A DNA stretch of 64,000 nucleotides from assembly GCF_947503875.1 (NCBI RefSeq), contig NZ_CANNFH010000004.1, forward strand, positions 124,001 to 188,000. Direction: 5' to 3'. This stretch comes from an uncultured Polaribacter sp. (GTDB lineage Bacteria > Bacteroidota > Bacteroidia > Flavobacteriales > Flavobacteriaceae). The notes under the pieces were generated by a model that was not told the origin of the DNA, made no database searches, and saw only the letters and a program-made list of their open reading frames with translations. How positions within the stretch are numbered: position 1 is the first letter of the stretch; each line of letters starts with the position of its first letter. This document shows positions 24,467 through 32,449 of the stretch, piece after piece. A program made the translations under genes and the position numbers.

Positions 24467-24925
24467 ATGAAAAAAATACTAGTATTACTATGTATTGCGA
24501 CACTATTTTCTTGTGGAGCAAACAAAAATCTAAAAATCAAAGAAAAAACACTCAAAGGAAATTGGGTTTTAAATAAAATAGTTTACAGTAAAACCGGTAA
24601 TTATAACGTTACTATTTTTAATGATACTACTAAAGATTGTTTAGAAGGTAGTACTTGGAAATTTGTACCAAATAACAATACTGGCATATACACTATAAAT
24701 AATACAGACTGTAATTCTGGTGAAAGAGAGTTTATTTTTGTAGTACAAGAAGTAGATAAAATTTCTGGTTATTTTGACTTTCTTTTAAAACCAAAAAACA
24801 ATAAAGATAATATTGGTTATAGGTTAGATTTAACAGAATTATCTGAAAACACAATGCAATGTAAACAACGTTTGTCTATAAACGGCGTTCCTTTTATTAT
24901 TAATATGAACTTTACTAAACAATAA
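24467..24925 (+). CDS. Lipocalin-like lipoprotein
   Basis: From ATG 24467 this is a 152-residue lipoprotein with signal MKKILVLLCIATLFSCG (lipobox LFSC) and a single domain starting LKGNWVLNKIVYS, the usual opening of the small lipocalin-like proteins of Bacteroidetes. Upstream codons (from 24446) precede the signal peptide and are not needed. It is probably a calyx-shaped carrier or structural protein on the envelope; the ligand is unknown. Five bases separate it from the OmpA-type gene, with which it is co-transcribed; the strong terminator at 25646-25672 ends the unit. Confidence 0.75.
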   Translation: MKKILVLLCIATLFSCGANKNLKIKEKTLKGNWVLNKIVYSKTGNYNVTIFNDTTKDCLEGSTWKFVPNNNTGIYTINNTDCNSGEREFIFVVQEVDKISGYFDFLLKPKNNKDNIGYRLDLTELSENTMQCKQRLSINGVPFIINMNFTKQ

Positions 24926-24930
24926 CTAAA

Positions 24931-25620
24931 ATGAAAAAAGTAACCATTTTACTATTAGCTTTAAGTCTTACTTTTAGTTTTACTAGTTGTGAGGCAACAA
25001 AAAATGCAAATAACAAACAAAAAGGTGCTGCAATTGGCGCAACTGCGGGCGCATTACTAGGTGCAATTATAGGAAATAACGTTAAAGGCAAAAACGGTGA
25101 GTTAGGCGCTGTTATTGGCGGTGTTATTGGCGGTGGTGCAGGTGTACTAATTGGTAAAAAAATGGATGACCAAGCAAAAAAGATTGAAACAGAAATGCCA
25201 GGCGCTGTTGTAGAAAGAGTAGATAACGGAATCGTTGTAACTTTTGATGAAAATAGTGGTGTGTATTTTGACACAAACAAGTCTAATATTAATGCGAAAT
25301 CTAAAGAAACGTTACATAAATTAACAGAAGTTTTTAAAGAATTTCCAGATACAAAAATATTAGTTGCAGGGCACACAGATAGTTCTGGTAGAGATGATTA
25401 CAACATGACTTTATCTGAAAAAAGAGCAAAAGCTGTAACAAATTATTTAATTAACGATGGTGTTTTAGGAAGTAGATTAGAAACAATGTGGTATGGAGAA
25501 ACACAACCAAAATTTGATAACGCTACTCCAGAAGGCAGAGCTAAAAACAGACGTGTTAATATTGCCATTGTACCTAATGGAGATATGATTGAACAAGCTA
25601 AAAAAGAAGCAGGACAATAA
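24931..25620 (+). CDS. OmpA family lipoprotein with glycine-zipper
   Basis: A 229-residue lipoprotein: signal ending SFTSC, a glycine-zipper segment (about 32-80; GAAIGATAGALLGAIIG and GAVIGGVIGGGAGVLIG), then a C-terminal OmpA/MotB-type peptidoglycan-binding domain (about 108-222; GHTDSSGRDDYNMTLSEKRA and GRAKNRRVNIAI). It probably tethers the outer membrane to peptidoglycan, as Pal and YiaD-like proteins do. The pairing with a lipocalin-like lipoprotein is common in Flavobacteria. An intrinsic terminator follows 26 bp after the stop. Confidence 0.9.
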   Translation: MKKVTILLLALSLTFSFTSCEATKNANNKQKGAAIGATAGALLGAIIGNNVKGKNGELGAVIGGVIGGGAGVLIGKKMDDQAKKIETEMPGAVVERVDNGIVVTFDENSGVYFDTNKSNINAKSKETLHKLTEVFKEFPDTKILVAGHTDSSGRDDYNMTLSEKRAKAVTNYLINDGVLGSRLETMWYGETQPKFDNATPEGRAKNRRVNIAIVPNGDMIEQAKKEAGQ

Positions 25621-25645
25621 AATCCCTTTAATTTCTTTTCAAAAA

Positions 25646-25672
25646 AAAAGCCGCTTTTAGCGGCTTTTTTTT
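25646..25672. terminator. Intrinsic terminator after the OmpA-type gene
   Basis: The stem AGCCGC / GCGGCT with a TTTTA loop is flanked by A9 on the left and T8 on the right, so it can act on both strands and may also stop transcription of the oxidoreductase operon coming from the other side. Confidence 0.85.
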
Positions 25673-25857
25673 ATCCTAAAATTCTTTGTTCTTTCAAGTG
25701 ACGTAATTTTATCATTTTGAGCGAAATGAAATGGAGTCGAAAAATCTATTCAATTAAATTGCTGCAGATTAGATTTCTCTATAAAGTAGAAATAATAAAA
25801 TGAAAATATTTTCTGGACAACCACTTTTTTATCCTAAAATTGTTTGTTTTTTCAAGT
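25671..25857. repeat. Direct repeats flanking a 129-bp insert with a dispersed repeat
   Basis: Bases 25671-25699 and 25829-25857 are direct copies (27 of 29 match). The second copy is the 3' end of the molybdenum oxidoreductase gene, including its stop codon. Between them lie 129 bp that carry a TCATTTTGAGCGAAATG... element (25712-25747). The arrangement looks like a duplication of the gene end around an inserted repeat. Confidence 0.7.
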
Positions 25858-28045
25858 CTTTTATAAATGGCTGGCTGTACAATCTCTTGCCTAAAGCTGC
25901 ATTAATTGCATTCGCTACAGCACCACCTGCAGGTGGCAAACCTGGCTCACCCAAACCTGTTGGCTTTAAATTGTTTTCTACAAAATAAACCTCAACTTTT
26001 GGAGTTTCATTCATTCTTATAAGTCTATAAGTATCAAAATTTTTATATGTTGGCTTACCGTCTTTCAGAGAAAAATTAGCATACATTGCGTGGCCAATAC
26101 CGTCTAAAACACCACCTTCTACTTGGTTTTTTGCACCTGTTGGATTTACAACAATACCACAATCTACAGCAACCGTTACCTTTTTAATAACAGGCAAACC
26201 ATTTTTAATTTCTATATCTGCAATTTCTGCTACATGTGTATTGTGGCTATAATAAGCGGCAAAACCTTGGTAGATTCCTGCAGCAACTTTTCCCCAATTT
26301 CCTTTCTCTCTTACCAACTCTATAACATCTTTTGTTCGCTTGCCAGAATATTGTATTCTTTTGTCTTTTTTAGAATCTATATTTTCTAATAAATTTAATC
26401 TTAACTGAATAGGATCTGTATTTAATTCTGTAGCCAATTCGTCAAAAAAAGTTTGCTCTGCAAAAGCTAAAAAATTAGTGTAAGGAGCTCTCCAAGCACC
26501 AGTTGTAACATTACTCTTATAATTACCAGTTTCTACTTTGTAATTTGGTATACAACCCGCAGGAAAAAAGTGTGCAATAGAACCATACATATTTCCATTT
26601 ATTGAAGCCTCTTTTAAGTGATACCCTAAAACTTTACCATCTTTTAAAGCTGCTGAAATCTTGTATTTTGTAGACGGTCTGTAAATTCCTGTAGTCATAT
26701 CATCTTCTCTAGTGGAGATTAATTTTACAGGTTTTTGTATTTTATTTGCAATTTCCGCTACTTCAAAAACAAAATCGCCATACAAACGTCTACCAAAACC
26801 ACCACCCATTCTAGTCATTTCTAAATGAATTTTATCTTGAGCAAAACCAAACATTTTACCCACAACATTTGCTGCAGCTTCTGGCGTTTGAATTGGCCCA
26901 ACCAAGTGTACTTTTTCTTTGGTAATATTTGCATAAAAATTCATGGGTTCCATACAATTGTGTGGTAAAAAAGGAGCACTGTATGTTTTTTCTATCACCT
27001 TATCTGCATTGGTAAATGCTTTTGCTACATTACCATCTTCTCTTCTAACTTTACCTTTTGTATCATTTAAAATACCATTTAAAACTTCTTCATGCTTTTC
27101 TGTACTTTCTAAAGCAGTAATCGTTTTCCATTTTGCTTTAATTGCTTTTTTACCTTTTATAGCAGCCCAAGTATTTTTGGCAATTACCACCACTTTATCT
27201 GAGCTAGACAAATTGAAAGACCAATTTTTTTCGCCCGATTTTTTAAAATCACGTACTTTTTCTCCTATAGTAATTACATCTATAACACCAGTTACTTTTT
27301 TAGCTGCTGTAGCATCAAAAGAAACCAATTCTTGCCCAAAAGCAGGTGGCCTTAAAACAGTGGCATACACCATACCTTCTGCCTTATAATCTAAACCATA
27401 CAAAGGTTGGCCAGTAACTATTTTATGCAAATCTACATTTACAGCATCTTTACCAATAATGGTAAAATCTTTTAACTCTTTTAAGGTTACTTTTTCTGGT
27501 ACTTCTAATAAAGCAGCTTCTTTTACTACATCTCCATAACCTAAAGTATCTCCATTATTGTTTGTTATAATTCCGTTAGCAACTTTTAAAGTACTTATAT
27601 CTACTTGCCACTTATTGGCTGCTGCTTGCATTAGCATTTGTTTTGCTGTGGCACCTGCTTCTCTTAAAACAGACCAACTACTTCTAATAGATTGACTACC
27701 ACCAGCTACTTGCCTTTTAAAGTTTTTGGTATCTAAATCTGCCTGTGCAACTGTTACATTTTGCCATGCAACATCTAACTCTTCTGCAATAATCATAGGC
27801 ATAGACGTTTTTACACCTTGGCCAATTTCTGGATTTGGAGAAAAAATAGTAACAAACCCTTCTTCAGAAATTTTTATATACGCATTAAAATCGTTAAAAT
27901 TTAAATTGGCAATATCTACTGGCATTTTAGCTTCTGGCTTGCAAGCCGTAAGAAAGTTAAAACCAATTAACATACCACCACTTGCTAAAACAGATGTTTT
28001 TAAAAAGTTTCTCCTGCTAAAGTTATCTTTTTTATGTAGTTTCAT
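25829..28045 (-). CDS. Molybdopterin-binding aldehyde/isoquinoline oxidoreductase large subunit
   Basis: A 738-residue protein of the xanthine dehydrogenase family, IorB-like class (isoquinoline 1-oxidoreductase beta subunit type). The N-terminus has a twin-arginine signal (SRRNFLKTSVLASGGMLIGF, residues 10-29), so it is exported folded. Molybdenum-cofactor binding segments are visible: MTRMGGGFGRRLYGDFVFEV, GAWRAPYTNFLAFAEQTFFD and GLGEPGLPPAGGAVANAI near the end, with the catalytic-type Glu in GEPGLPP. It oxidises an aldehyde or N-heterocycle using water; the substrate is unknown. It starts one base after the end of the small-subunit gene, with which it forms an operon. Confidence 0.9.
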   Translation of the reverse strand: MKLHKKDNFSRRNFLKTSVLASGGMLIGFNFLTACKPEAKMPVDIANLNFNDFNAYIKISEEGFVTIFSPNPEIGQGVKTSMPMIIAEELDVAWQNVTVAQADLDTKNFKRQVAGGSQSIRSSWSVLREAGATAKQMLMQAAANKWQVDISTLKVANGIITNNNGDTLGYGDVVKEAALLEVPEKVTLKELKDFTIIGKDAVNVDLHKIVTGQPLYGLDYKAEGMVYATVLRPPAFGQELVSFDATAAKKVTGVIDVITIGEKVRDFKKSGEKNWSFNLSSSDKVVVIAKNTWAAIKGKKAIKAKWKTITALESTEKHEEVLNGILNDTKGKVRREDGNVAKAFTNADKVIEKTYSAPFLPHNCMEPMNFYANITKEKVHLVGPIQTPEAAANVVGKMFGFAQDKIHLEMTRMGGGFGRRLYGDFVFEVAEIANKIQKPVKLISTREDDMTTGIYRPSTKYKISAALKDGKVLGYHLKEASINGNMYGSIAHFFPAGCIPNYKVETGNYKSNVTTGAWRAPYTNFLAFAEQTFFDELATELNTDPIQLRLNLLENIDSKKDKRIQYSGKRTKDVIELVREKGNWGKVAAGIYQGFAAYYSHNTHVAEIADIEIKNGLPVIKKVTVAVDCGIVVNPTGAKNQVEGGVLDGIGHAMYANFSLKDGKPTYKNFDTYRLIRMNETPKVEVYFVENNLKPTGLGEPGLPPAGGAVANAINAALGKRLYSQPFIKDLKKQTILG

Positions 28046-28046
28046 A

Positions 28047-28505
28047 TTATAAGTTTTTAGAGGCTAATTTTACTGCTTTTTCTATTCTATTGTAAGCGGC
28101 GCATCTGCAAATATTACCATGCATGGCATTTCTAATTTCTTCTTCAGTAGGGTTTTTATTTTCCGCTAAAAAAGCGGAAGCTGTCATTATTTGTCCTGCT
28201 TGGCAGTAGCCACATTGTGGTACATCTATTGTTTCCCAAGCTTCTTGTACAGGATGTTTACCATCTGTAGACAAACCTTCTATTGTTGTAATTTTTGTAC
28301 CATCTAAAATAGAAACTTGCATTTGGCAACTTCTCATTGCAACACCATCTATATGCACAGTGCAAGCACCACATTGTGCAATACCACAACCAAATTTTGT
28401 ACCCACTAAATCTAACTCATCTCTTAAAACCCATAACAAAGGCGTATCTTCATCTACAGTTACTTGGCGTTGTTGTCCGTTTACATTTAGTGTGTAATTT
28501 GGCAT
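28047..28505 (-). CDS. (2Fe-2S) small subunit of the molybdenum oxidoreductase
   Basis: A 152-residue iron-sulfur protein, IorA-like. The N-terminal plant-type cluster has its cysteines in CGIAQCGACTVHIDGVAMRSC (about 40-60), and the C-terminal cluster in CGYCQAGQ and NICRCAAYNRI. It passes electrons from the molybdenum subunit to an outside acceptor. No signal peptide; such subunits are normally exported with the Tat-signal-bearing partner. It is the first gene of a two-gene operon. A 148-bp gap separates it from the divergent DUF1800 gene; no clear -7 box was seen there. Confidence 0.92.
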   Translation of the reverse strand: MPNYTLNVNGQQRQVTVDEDTPLLWVLRDELDLVGTKFGCGIAQCGACTVHIDGVAMRSCQMQVSILDGTKITTIEGLSTDGKHPVQEAWETIDVPQCGYCQAGQIMTASAFLAENKNPTEEEIRNAMHGNICRCAAYNRIEKAVKLASKNL

Positions 28506-28653
28506 AAGTCTTTTACTTTAAATTAATTGAGTCAATTTACAAAAAAAAGACTGTTTTCATTTCAATTACAAAAAAATGCTTACCTTTTATGACGTTTTTA
28601 ACAAGTTTCTTAGTACAAATTAAACCAAACGCATTTGTTTTAGTCTAAAAAAT

Positions 28654-30027
28654 ATGAAATCAGCACACGTACAACATTTATATAATAGAATTGGCTTTGG
28701 TATTTTACCAGACCAACTAAATCAGCTTGCTGCAAAAAGCAAGCAAGAAGTTGTGGCTTCAATTTTTGCTGATGTAAAACAACCTAAACTTCTTAAAGTA
28801 GATTTATCTTTTTTAAAAGAATTAAAACCTGGCGATTTAAAAAACAAGGAAAAAAGACAGGAAATTAGAAAGAAAAGCAGAAGAAAAGTAAATGAATATT
28901 CTGTAGCTTGGGTAAAAAGAATTCTAAATCCTACAGATGTTTTTAGAGAAAAAATGACGCTTTTTTGGGCAAATCATTTTGTTTGCGATAGCAGAAACAA
29001 TGTGCTTTTTACACAAAACTATAACAATTTACTACGTAAAAATGCCTTTGGAAACTTTGTAAGTTTTACAAAACAAGTTTCTAAAGATGCTGCTATGTTG
29101 GGTTATTTAAACAACAAACAGAACAAGAAAAAAAGCCCGAATGAAAATTTTGCAAGAGAATTAATGGAGTTGTTTACTTTAGGTGAAAACAATTATTCTG
29201 AAACCGATATAAAAGAATCTGCTAGAGCTTTTACAGGTTATAATCACAATTTTAGAGGAAAATTTATCCTTAGAGAAAACCAACACGATACTAATGATAA
29301 AACCTTTTTTGGTAAAACCGGTAATTTTAATGGAGATGATATAATAGACATCATTACACAGCAAAAGCAATGCGCACTTTTTATTTCAGAAAAAATATAC
29401 CATTATTTTGTAAATGAAGTAAGTAATAAAGCACACATAACAGCCATGGCCAACGTTTTTTATAAAGATTATAATATAGAAAACTTAATGCGTTTTGTTT
29501 TGTTATCAGATTGGTTTTATAATGAAGAAAATATAGGTTCAAAAATAAAAGCGCCCATAGACTTTTTAGCAAGCATACATAAAATTGTGCCTTTTGAATT
29601 TGAACAACCTAAACAAATTTTATTGGTACAACGTTTATTAGGGCAAACTTTATTAAAACCACCCAATGTTGCTGGTTTTAAAACTGGCAGAAGCTGGATT
29701 GATAGCAACACCTTAGTAAAACGTTTGCGCTTGCCATCTATCTTATTAAATAATGCAGAAATTACATATACAGATTTAGGAGATGAAGAAAGTACGCTTC
29801 CTAAAAAAGATAAGAAATTAAAAAGAAAAACCTTTATTAAAACACAAACTGATTGGTTAACATTTGAAGAAAACTTCAAAAGCACAAACAATAAAACATT
29901 AATTTATAGTGTTTTAGGTTCAAACATAAATAAAGGAACATCAGAATTATTAGAAGAAAATTTACATATTCCAAAAAAAGATTTTTGCATTCAGTTGCTG
30001 TCTTTACCTGAATTTCAACTCTGTTAA
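28654..30027 (+). CDS. DUF1800 family protein
   Basis: A 457-residue member of DUF1800. The signature segments are HLYNRIGFGILPDQL at the start, REKMTLFWANHFV, FARELMELFTLGENNYSETD, ESARAFTGYNHN and GFKTGRSWIDSNTLVKR. The function is unknown. These proteins are almost always encoded next to a DUF1501 protein, as here (13 bp apart), and are thought to act outside the cytoplasm, although I see no obvious signal peptide in this one. The pair probably forms one transcript. The length is normal for the shorter flavobacterial members. Confidence 0.85.
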   Translation: MKSAHVQHLYNRIGFGILPDQLNQLAAKSKQEVVASIFADVKQPKLLKVDLSFLKELKPGDLKNKEKRQEIRKKSRRKVNEYSVAWVKRILNPTDVFREKMTLFWANHFVCDSRNNVLFTQNYNNLLRKNAFGNFVSFTKQVSKDAAMLGYLNNKQNKKKSPNENFARELMELFTLGENNYSETDIKESARAFTGYNHNFRGKFILRENQHDTNDKTFFGKTGNFNGDDIIDIITQQKQCALFISEKIYHYFVNEVSNKAHITAMANVFYKDYNIENLMRFVLLSDWFYNEENIGSKIKAPIDFLASIHKIVPFEFEQPKQILLVQRLLGQTLLKPPNVAGFKTGRSWIDSNTLVKRLRLPSILLNNAEITYTDLGDEESTLPKKDKKLKRKTFIKTQTDWLTFEENFKSTNNKTLIYSVLGSNINKGTSELLEENLHIPKKDFCIQLLSLPEFQLC

Positions 30028-30040
30028 ATCAAAAAAATAT

Positions 30041-31231
30041 ATGAAACGTAGAGATTTTTTAAAGCAGACAACTTTTGCATCGGGTATGTTTTTTGTACCA
30101 CAATTTTTAAAAACTTTTGAGCAAATTCCTAAGGAAATCAGTAGTTATAAAAAAGTAGTAATTATTCAATTAAAAGGTGGTAATGATGGTTTAAATACTA
30201 TTGTGCCTTTTAGAAATGATATCTATTACCAAAAACGCCAAAATATTGCGTTACAAAAAAACGAACTCATACAACTTACAGACAATATTGGCTTACACAA
30301 AAGTTTACAACCCTTGCAAAATTTATATGACAATGGTTTTTTAAATATAATTAATAATGTTGGTTATCCTAACCCTAACTTATCTCATTTTAGGTCTACA
30401 GATATTTGGCAAACAGCAAGCGATAGCAACCAATATTTACAAAATGGTTGGGTAGGTCGTTATTTAGATTATACCAAAGCAAACCCAACAAAAGCAATAG
30501 AGGTAGATGAAGCTTTGTCTTTAATGCTAAAAGGAAAAACCAAAAATGGTTTGGCTGTAACAGATGCTAAAAGTTTGCACAATTCTTTACGAGAGCCTTT
30601 TTATAAAAACGTAATTACTGCAAATAAAGATGCACATTTAAACGAGCATAATTTAGGGTATTTGTACAATACTATGATTGATGCAAAATCTTCTGCAAAA
30701 TATATTTTTGAAAAAACTAAGGTAAAAACAACGGCTAACAATTACCCGAAAAACAGTTTTGGTAAACAACTAAAAACCATTTCTCAGTTTATTAATTCCG
30801 GTTTAGAAACACAAGTCTTCTATGCGGGCTTAACCGGTTTTGATACCCATGCAAATCAGCAAAACACACAAACCAGATTATTAAAAACATATGCTGAAAG
30901 TATGGCCGTTTTTATAAATGATTTACAAAAAAATAATACTTTTAAAGATGTACTTGTGCTTACGTTTTCAGAATTTGGCAGACGTGTAAAACAAAACGAC
31001 TCTAGAGGTACAGACCATGGTACAGCCAATAACGTGTTTATAATGGGGCAAAATTTAAAACAACAAGGTTTTTATAATAAATTACCCGATTTAAGTAATT
31101 TAGATAAAAATGGTAATTTAAAACACGAAATAGACTTTAGAGAAATTTATGCTACTATTTTAGACAAATGGTTGGCAGTAGATAACAAAGCCATATTAAA
31201 CAAAAAGTTTTCTAATTTGAATTTTATCTAA
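30041..31231 (+). CDS. DUF1501 family exported protein
   Basis: A 396-residue member of DUF1501, related to sulfatase / alkaline-phosphatase-like proteins. The start MKRRDFLKQTTFASGMFF has a twin-arginine-like motif. Conserved segments: VVIIQLKGGNDGLNTIVPF, PNLSHFRSTDIWQTAS, TGFDTHANQ, VLTFSEFGRRVKQNDSRGTDHG. The D/H-rich blocks suggest a metal site, but no activity is established. It follows the DUF1800 gene by 13 bp and is likely its functional partner. The 94 bp to the convergent ribF contain nothing recognisable. Confidence 0.85.
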   Translation: MKRRDFLKQTTFASGMFFVPQFLKTFEQIPKEISSYKKVVIIQLKGGNDGLNTIVPFRNDIYYQKRQNIALQKNELIQLTDNIGLHKSLQPLQNLYDNGFLNIINNVGYPNPNLSHFRSTDIWQTASDSNQYLQNGWVGRYLDYTKANPTKAIEVDEALSLMLKGKTKNGLAVTDAKSLHNSLREPFYKNVITANKDAHLNEHNLGYLYNTMIDAKSSAKYIFEKTKVKTTANNYPKNSFGKQLKTISQFINSGLETQVFYAGLTGFDTHANQQNTQTRLLKTYAESMAVFINDLQKNNTFKDVLVLTFSEFGRRVKQNDSRGTDHGTANNVFIMGQNLKQQGFYNKLPDLSNLDKNGNLKHEIDFREIYATILDKWLAVDNKAILNKKFSNLNFI

Positions 31232-31325
31232 TTTTTTAAGTTTAAAAACTTTAAGAATATGCCAGTTTTACCAAAGTTTTATTTTTAAAGTTGATAAAAG
31301 TAGCTTATAAAAAACCGGTAATTAC

Positions 31326-32261
31326 TTAAGGAACCTCATTTTGCAGAAAATCTCGGGCAGTTTTTTCATCTTTTTTTAATTGCGCAATTAAATCATCTAC
31401 AGAATCGTATTTATGCTCATCTCGCAAAAAATATAGTAACTGTATGGTTAAATTTTCGCCATATAAATCATCATTAAAATCAAAAAAATGTACTTCTATG
31501 GTTTGATGATTTCCGTTTACGGTTGGTCTGCTACCAATATTCATCATGCCAAAAATAGTCTTATTTTTAATACTAGATTTTACAACATAAACCCCTGTTT
31601 TTGGTATTAGTTTATAGCTTTCTTCCACATTTATATTTGCTGTAGGAAAACCAATCTTGCCACCTAATTTCTTACCATTTACAACAACGCCATTTAATGT
31701 AAAAGAATAGCCTAAATAGTTGTTTGCAGTCTTTAAATTGCCACTGTGCAATGCGCGCCTAATTTTTGTAGAGCTTACAGAAACATCATCTATATCTTGT
31801 GCATGAATTTCTTCTACAGTAAAATCATATAAATGGCTATATTCTGTTAACTGTTCTATATTTCCTTCTCTGTTTTTACCAAAATGATGGTCGTAACCAA
31901 TAATTAGTTTAGAGATGTTTAATTTATTTACTAAAGTATCTCTCACAAATTCTAAAGCAGTTGTTCTAGAAAACTCTTCACTAAAAGGGTGTATAATTAA
32001 ATAATCTAAACCTGTTTTTTCCAATAAATTTTCACGCTCTTTTATGGTGTTAATCAGCTCTATTTTAACATCTTTTTGTAATACCATTCTAGGATGAGGA
32101 AAAAAGGTAAGTAAAACCGATTTTTTATCTGCCTTTTTAGACTCTAAAACTAATTTCTCTAGTATTTTTTGATGTCCAAAATGCACACCATCAAAAGTAC
32201 CAATAGTAACAAAAGTTTGGTCTTTAGCATAAAAATCTGCAATGGAATTGAATGTTTTCAA
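31326..32261 (-). CDS. ribF: Bifunctional riboflavin kinase / FAD synthetase
   Basis: About 311 residues. The N-terminal FAD synthetase domain has TIGTFDGVHFGHQKIL (nucleotidyltransferase G-x-F-D-G-V-H-x-G-H); the C-terminal riboflavin kinase domain has GGKIGFPTANINVEESYKLI and the GMMNIGSRPT segment. It makes FMN and then FAD from riboflavin in the cytoplasm. Start: an upstream TTG at 32282 overlaps a perfect -7 box (TACCTTTG, 32280-32287 reverse), so it cannot initiate. I choose TTG 32261, giving M-KTFNSIADFY, 18 nt after the box and in line with family N-termini. The initiator TTG is inferred. Confidence 0.92.
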   Translation of the reverse strand: MKTFNSIADFYAKDQTFVTIGTFDGVHFGHQKILEKLVLESKKADKKSVLLTFFPHPRMVLQKDVKIELINTIKERENLLEKTGLDYLIIHPFSEEFSRTTALEFVRDTLVNKLNISKLIIGYDHHFGKNREGNIEQLTEYSHLYDFTVEEIHAQDIDDVSVSSTKIRRALHSGNLKTANNYLGYSFTLNGVVVNGKKLGGKIGFPTANINVEESYKLIPKTGVYVVKSSIKNKTIFGMMNIGSRPTVNGNHQTIEVHFFDFNDDLYGENLTIQLLYFLRDEHKYDSVDDLIAQLKKDEKTARDFLQNEVP

Positions 32262-32279
32262 AAAAGAAATTTTATTATA

Positions 32280-32287
32280 CAAAGGTA
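32280..32287 (-). promoter_or_regulatory. -7 box of ribF
   Basis: The reverse-strand TACCTTTG fits TAnnTTTG. It overlaps an in-frame TTG at 32282 and thereby excludes it as start codon. Confidence 0.6.
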
Positions 32288-32449
32288 CAATAAGTAATGC
32301 TTTTTTTTGAATGAAAACAAAAGTAATTACTATTGCCTAAATACAAGTTTTAGGTTGTTTTTTTGATAAAGTCATAAAATAAAGCATCTATTTATAAATT
32401 ATTCAAAAAAAATTGTACTTTGCATGTAGTTAACAAATTAATTCAAATT

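Noticed and set aside
25800..25988. Forward open frame at the end of the molybdenum oxidoreductase gene
   Set aside because: It is antisense to the conserved GLGEPGLPPAGGAV motif of that gene and includes the repeat insert.
26123..28052. Several long forward frames inside the oxidoreductase gene
   Set aside because: All are antisense to a clear, conserved enzyme and show no family features of their own.
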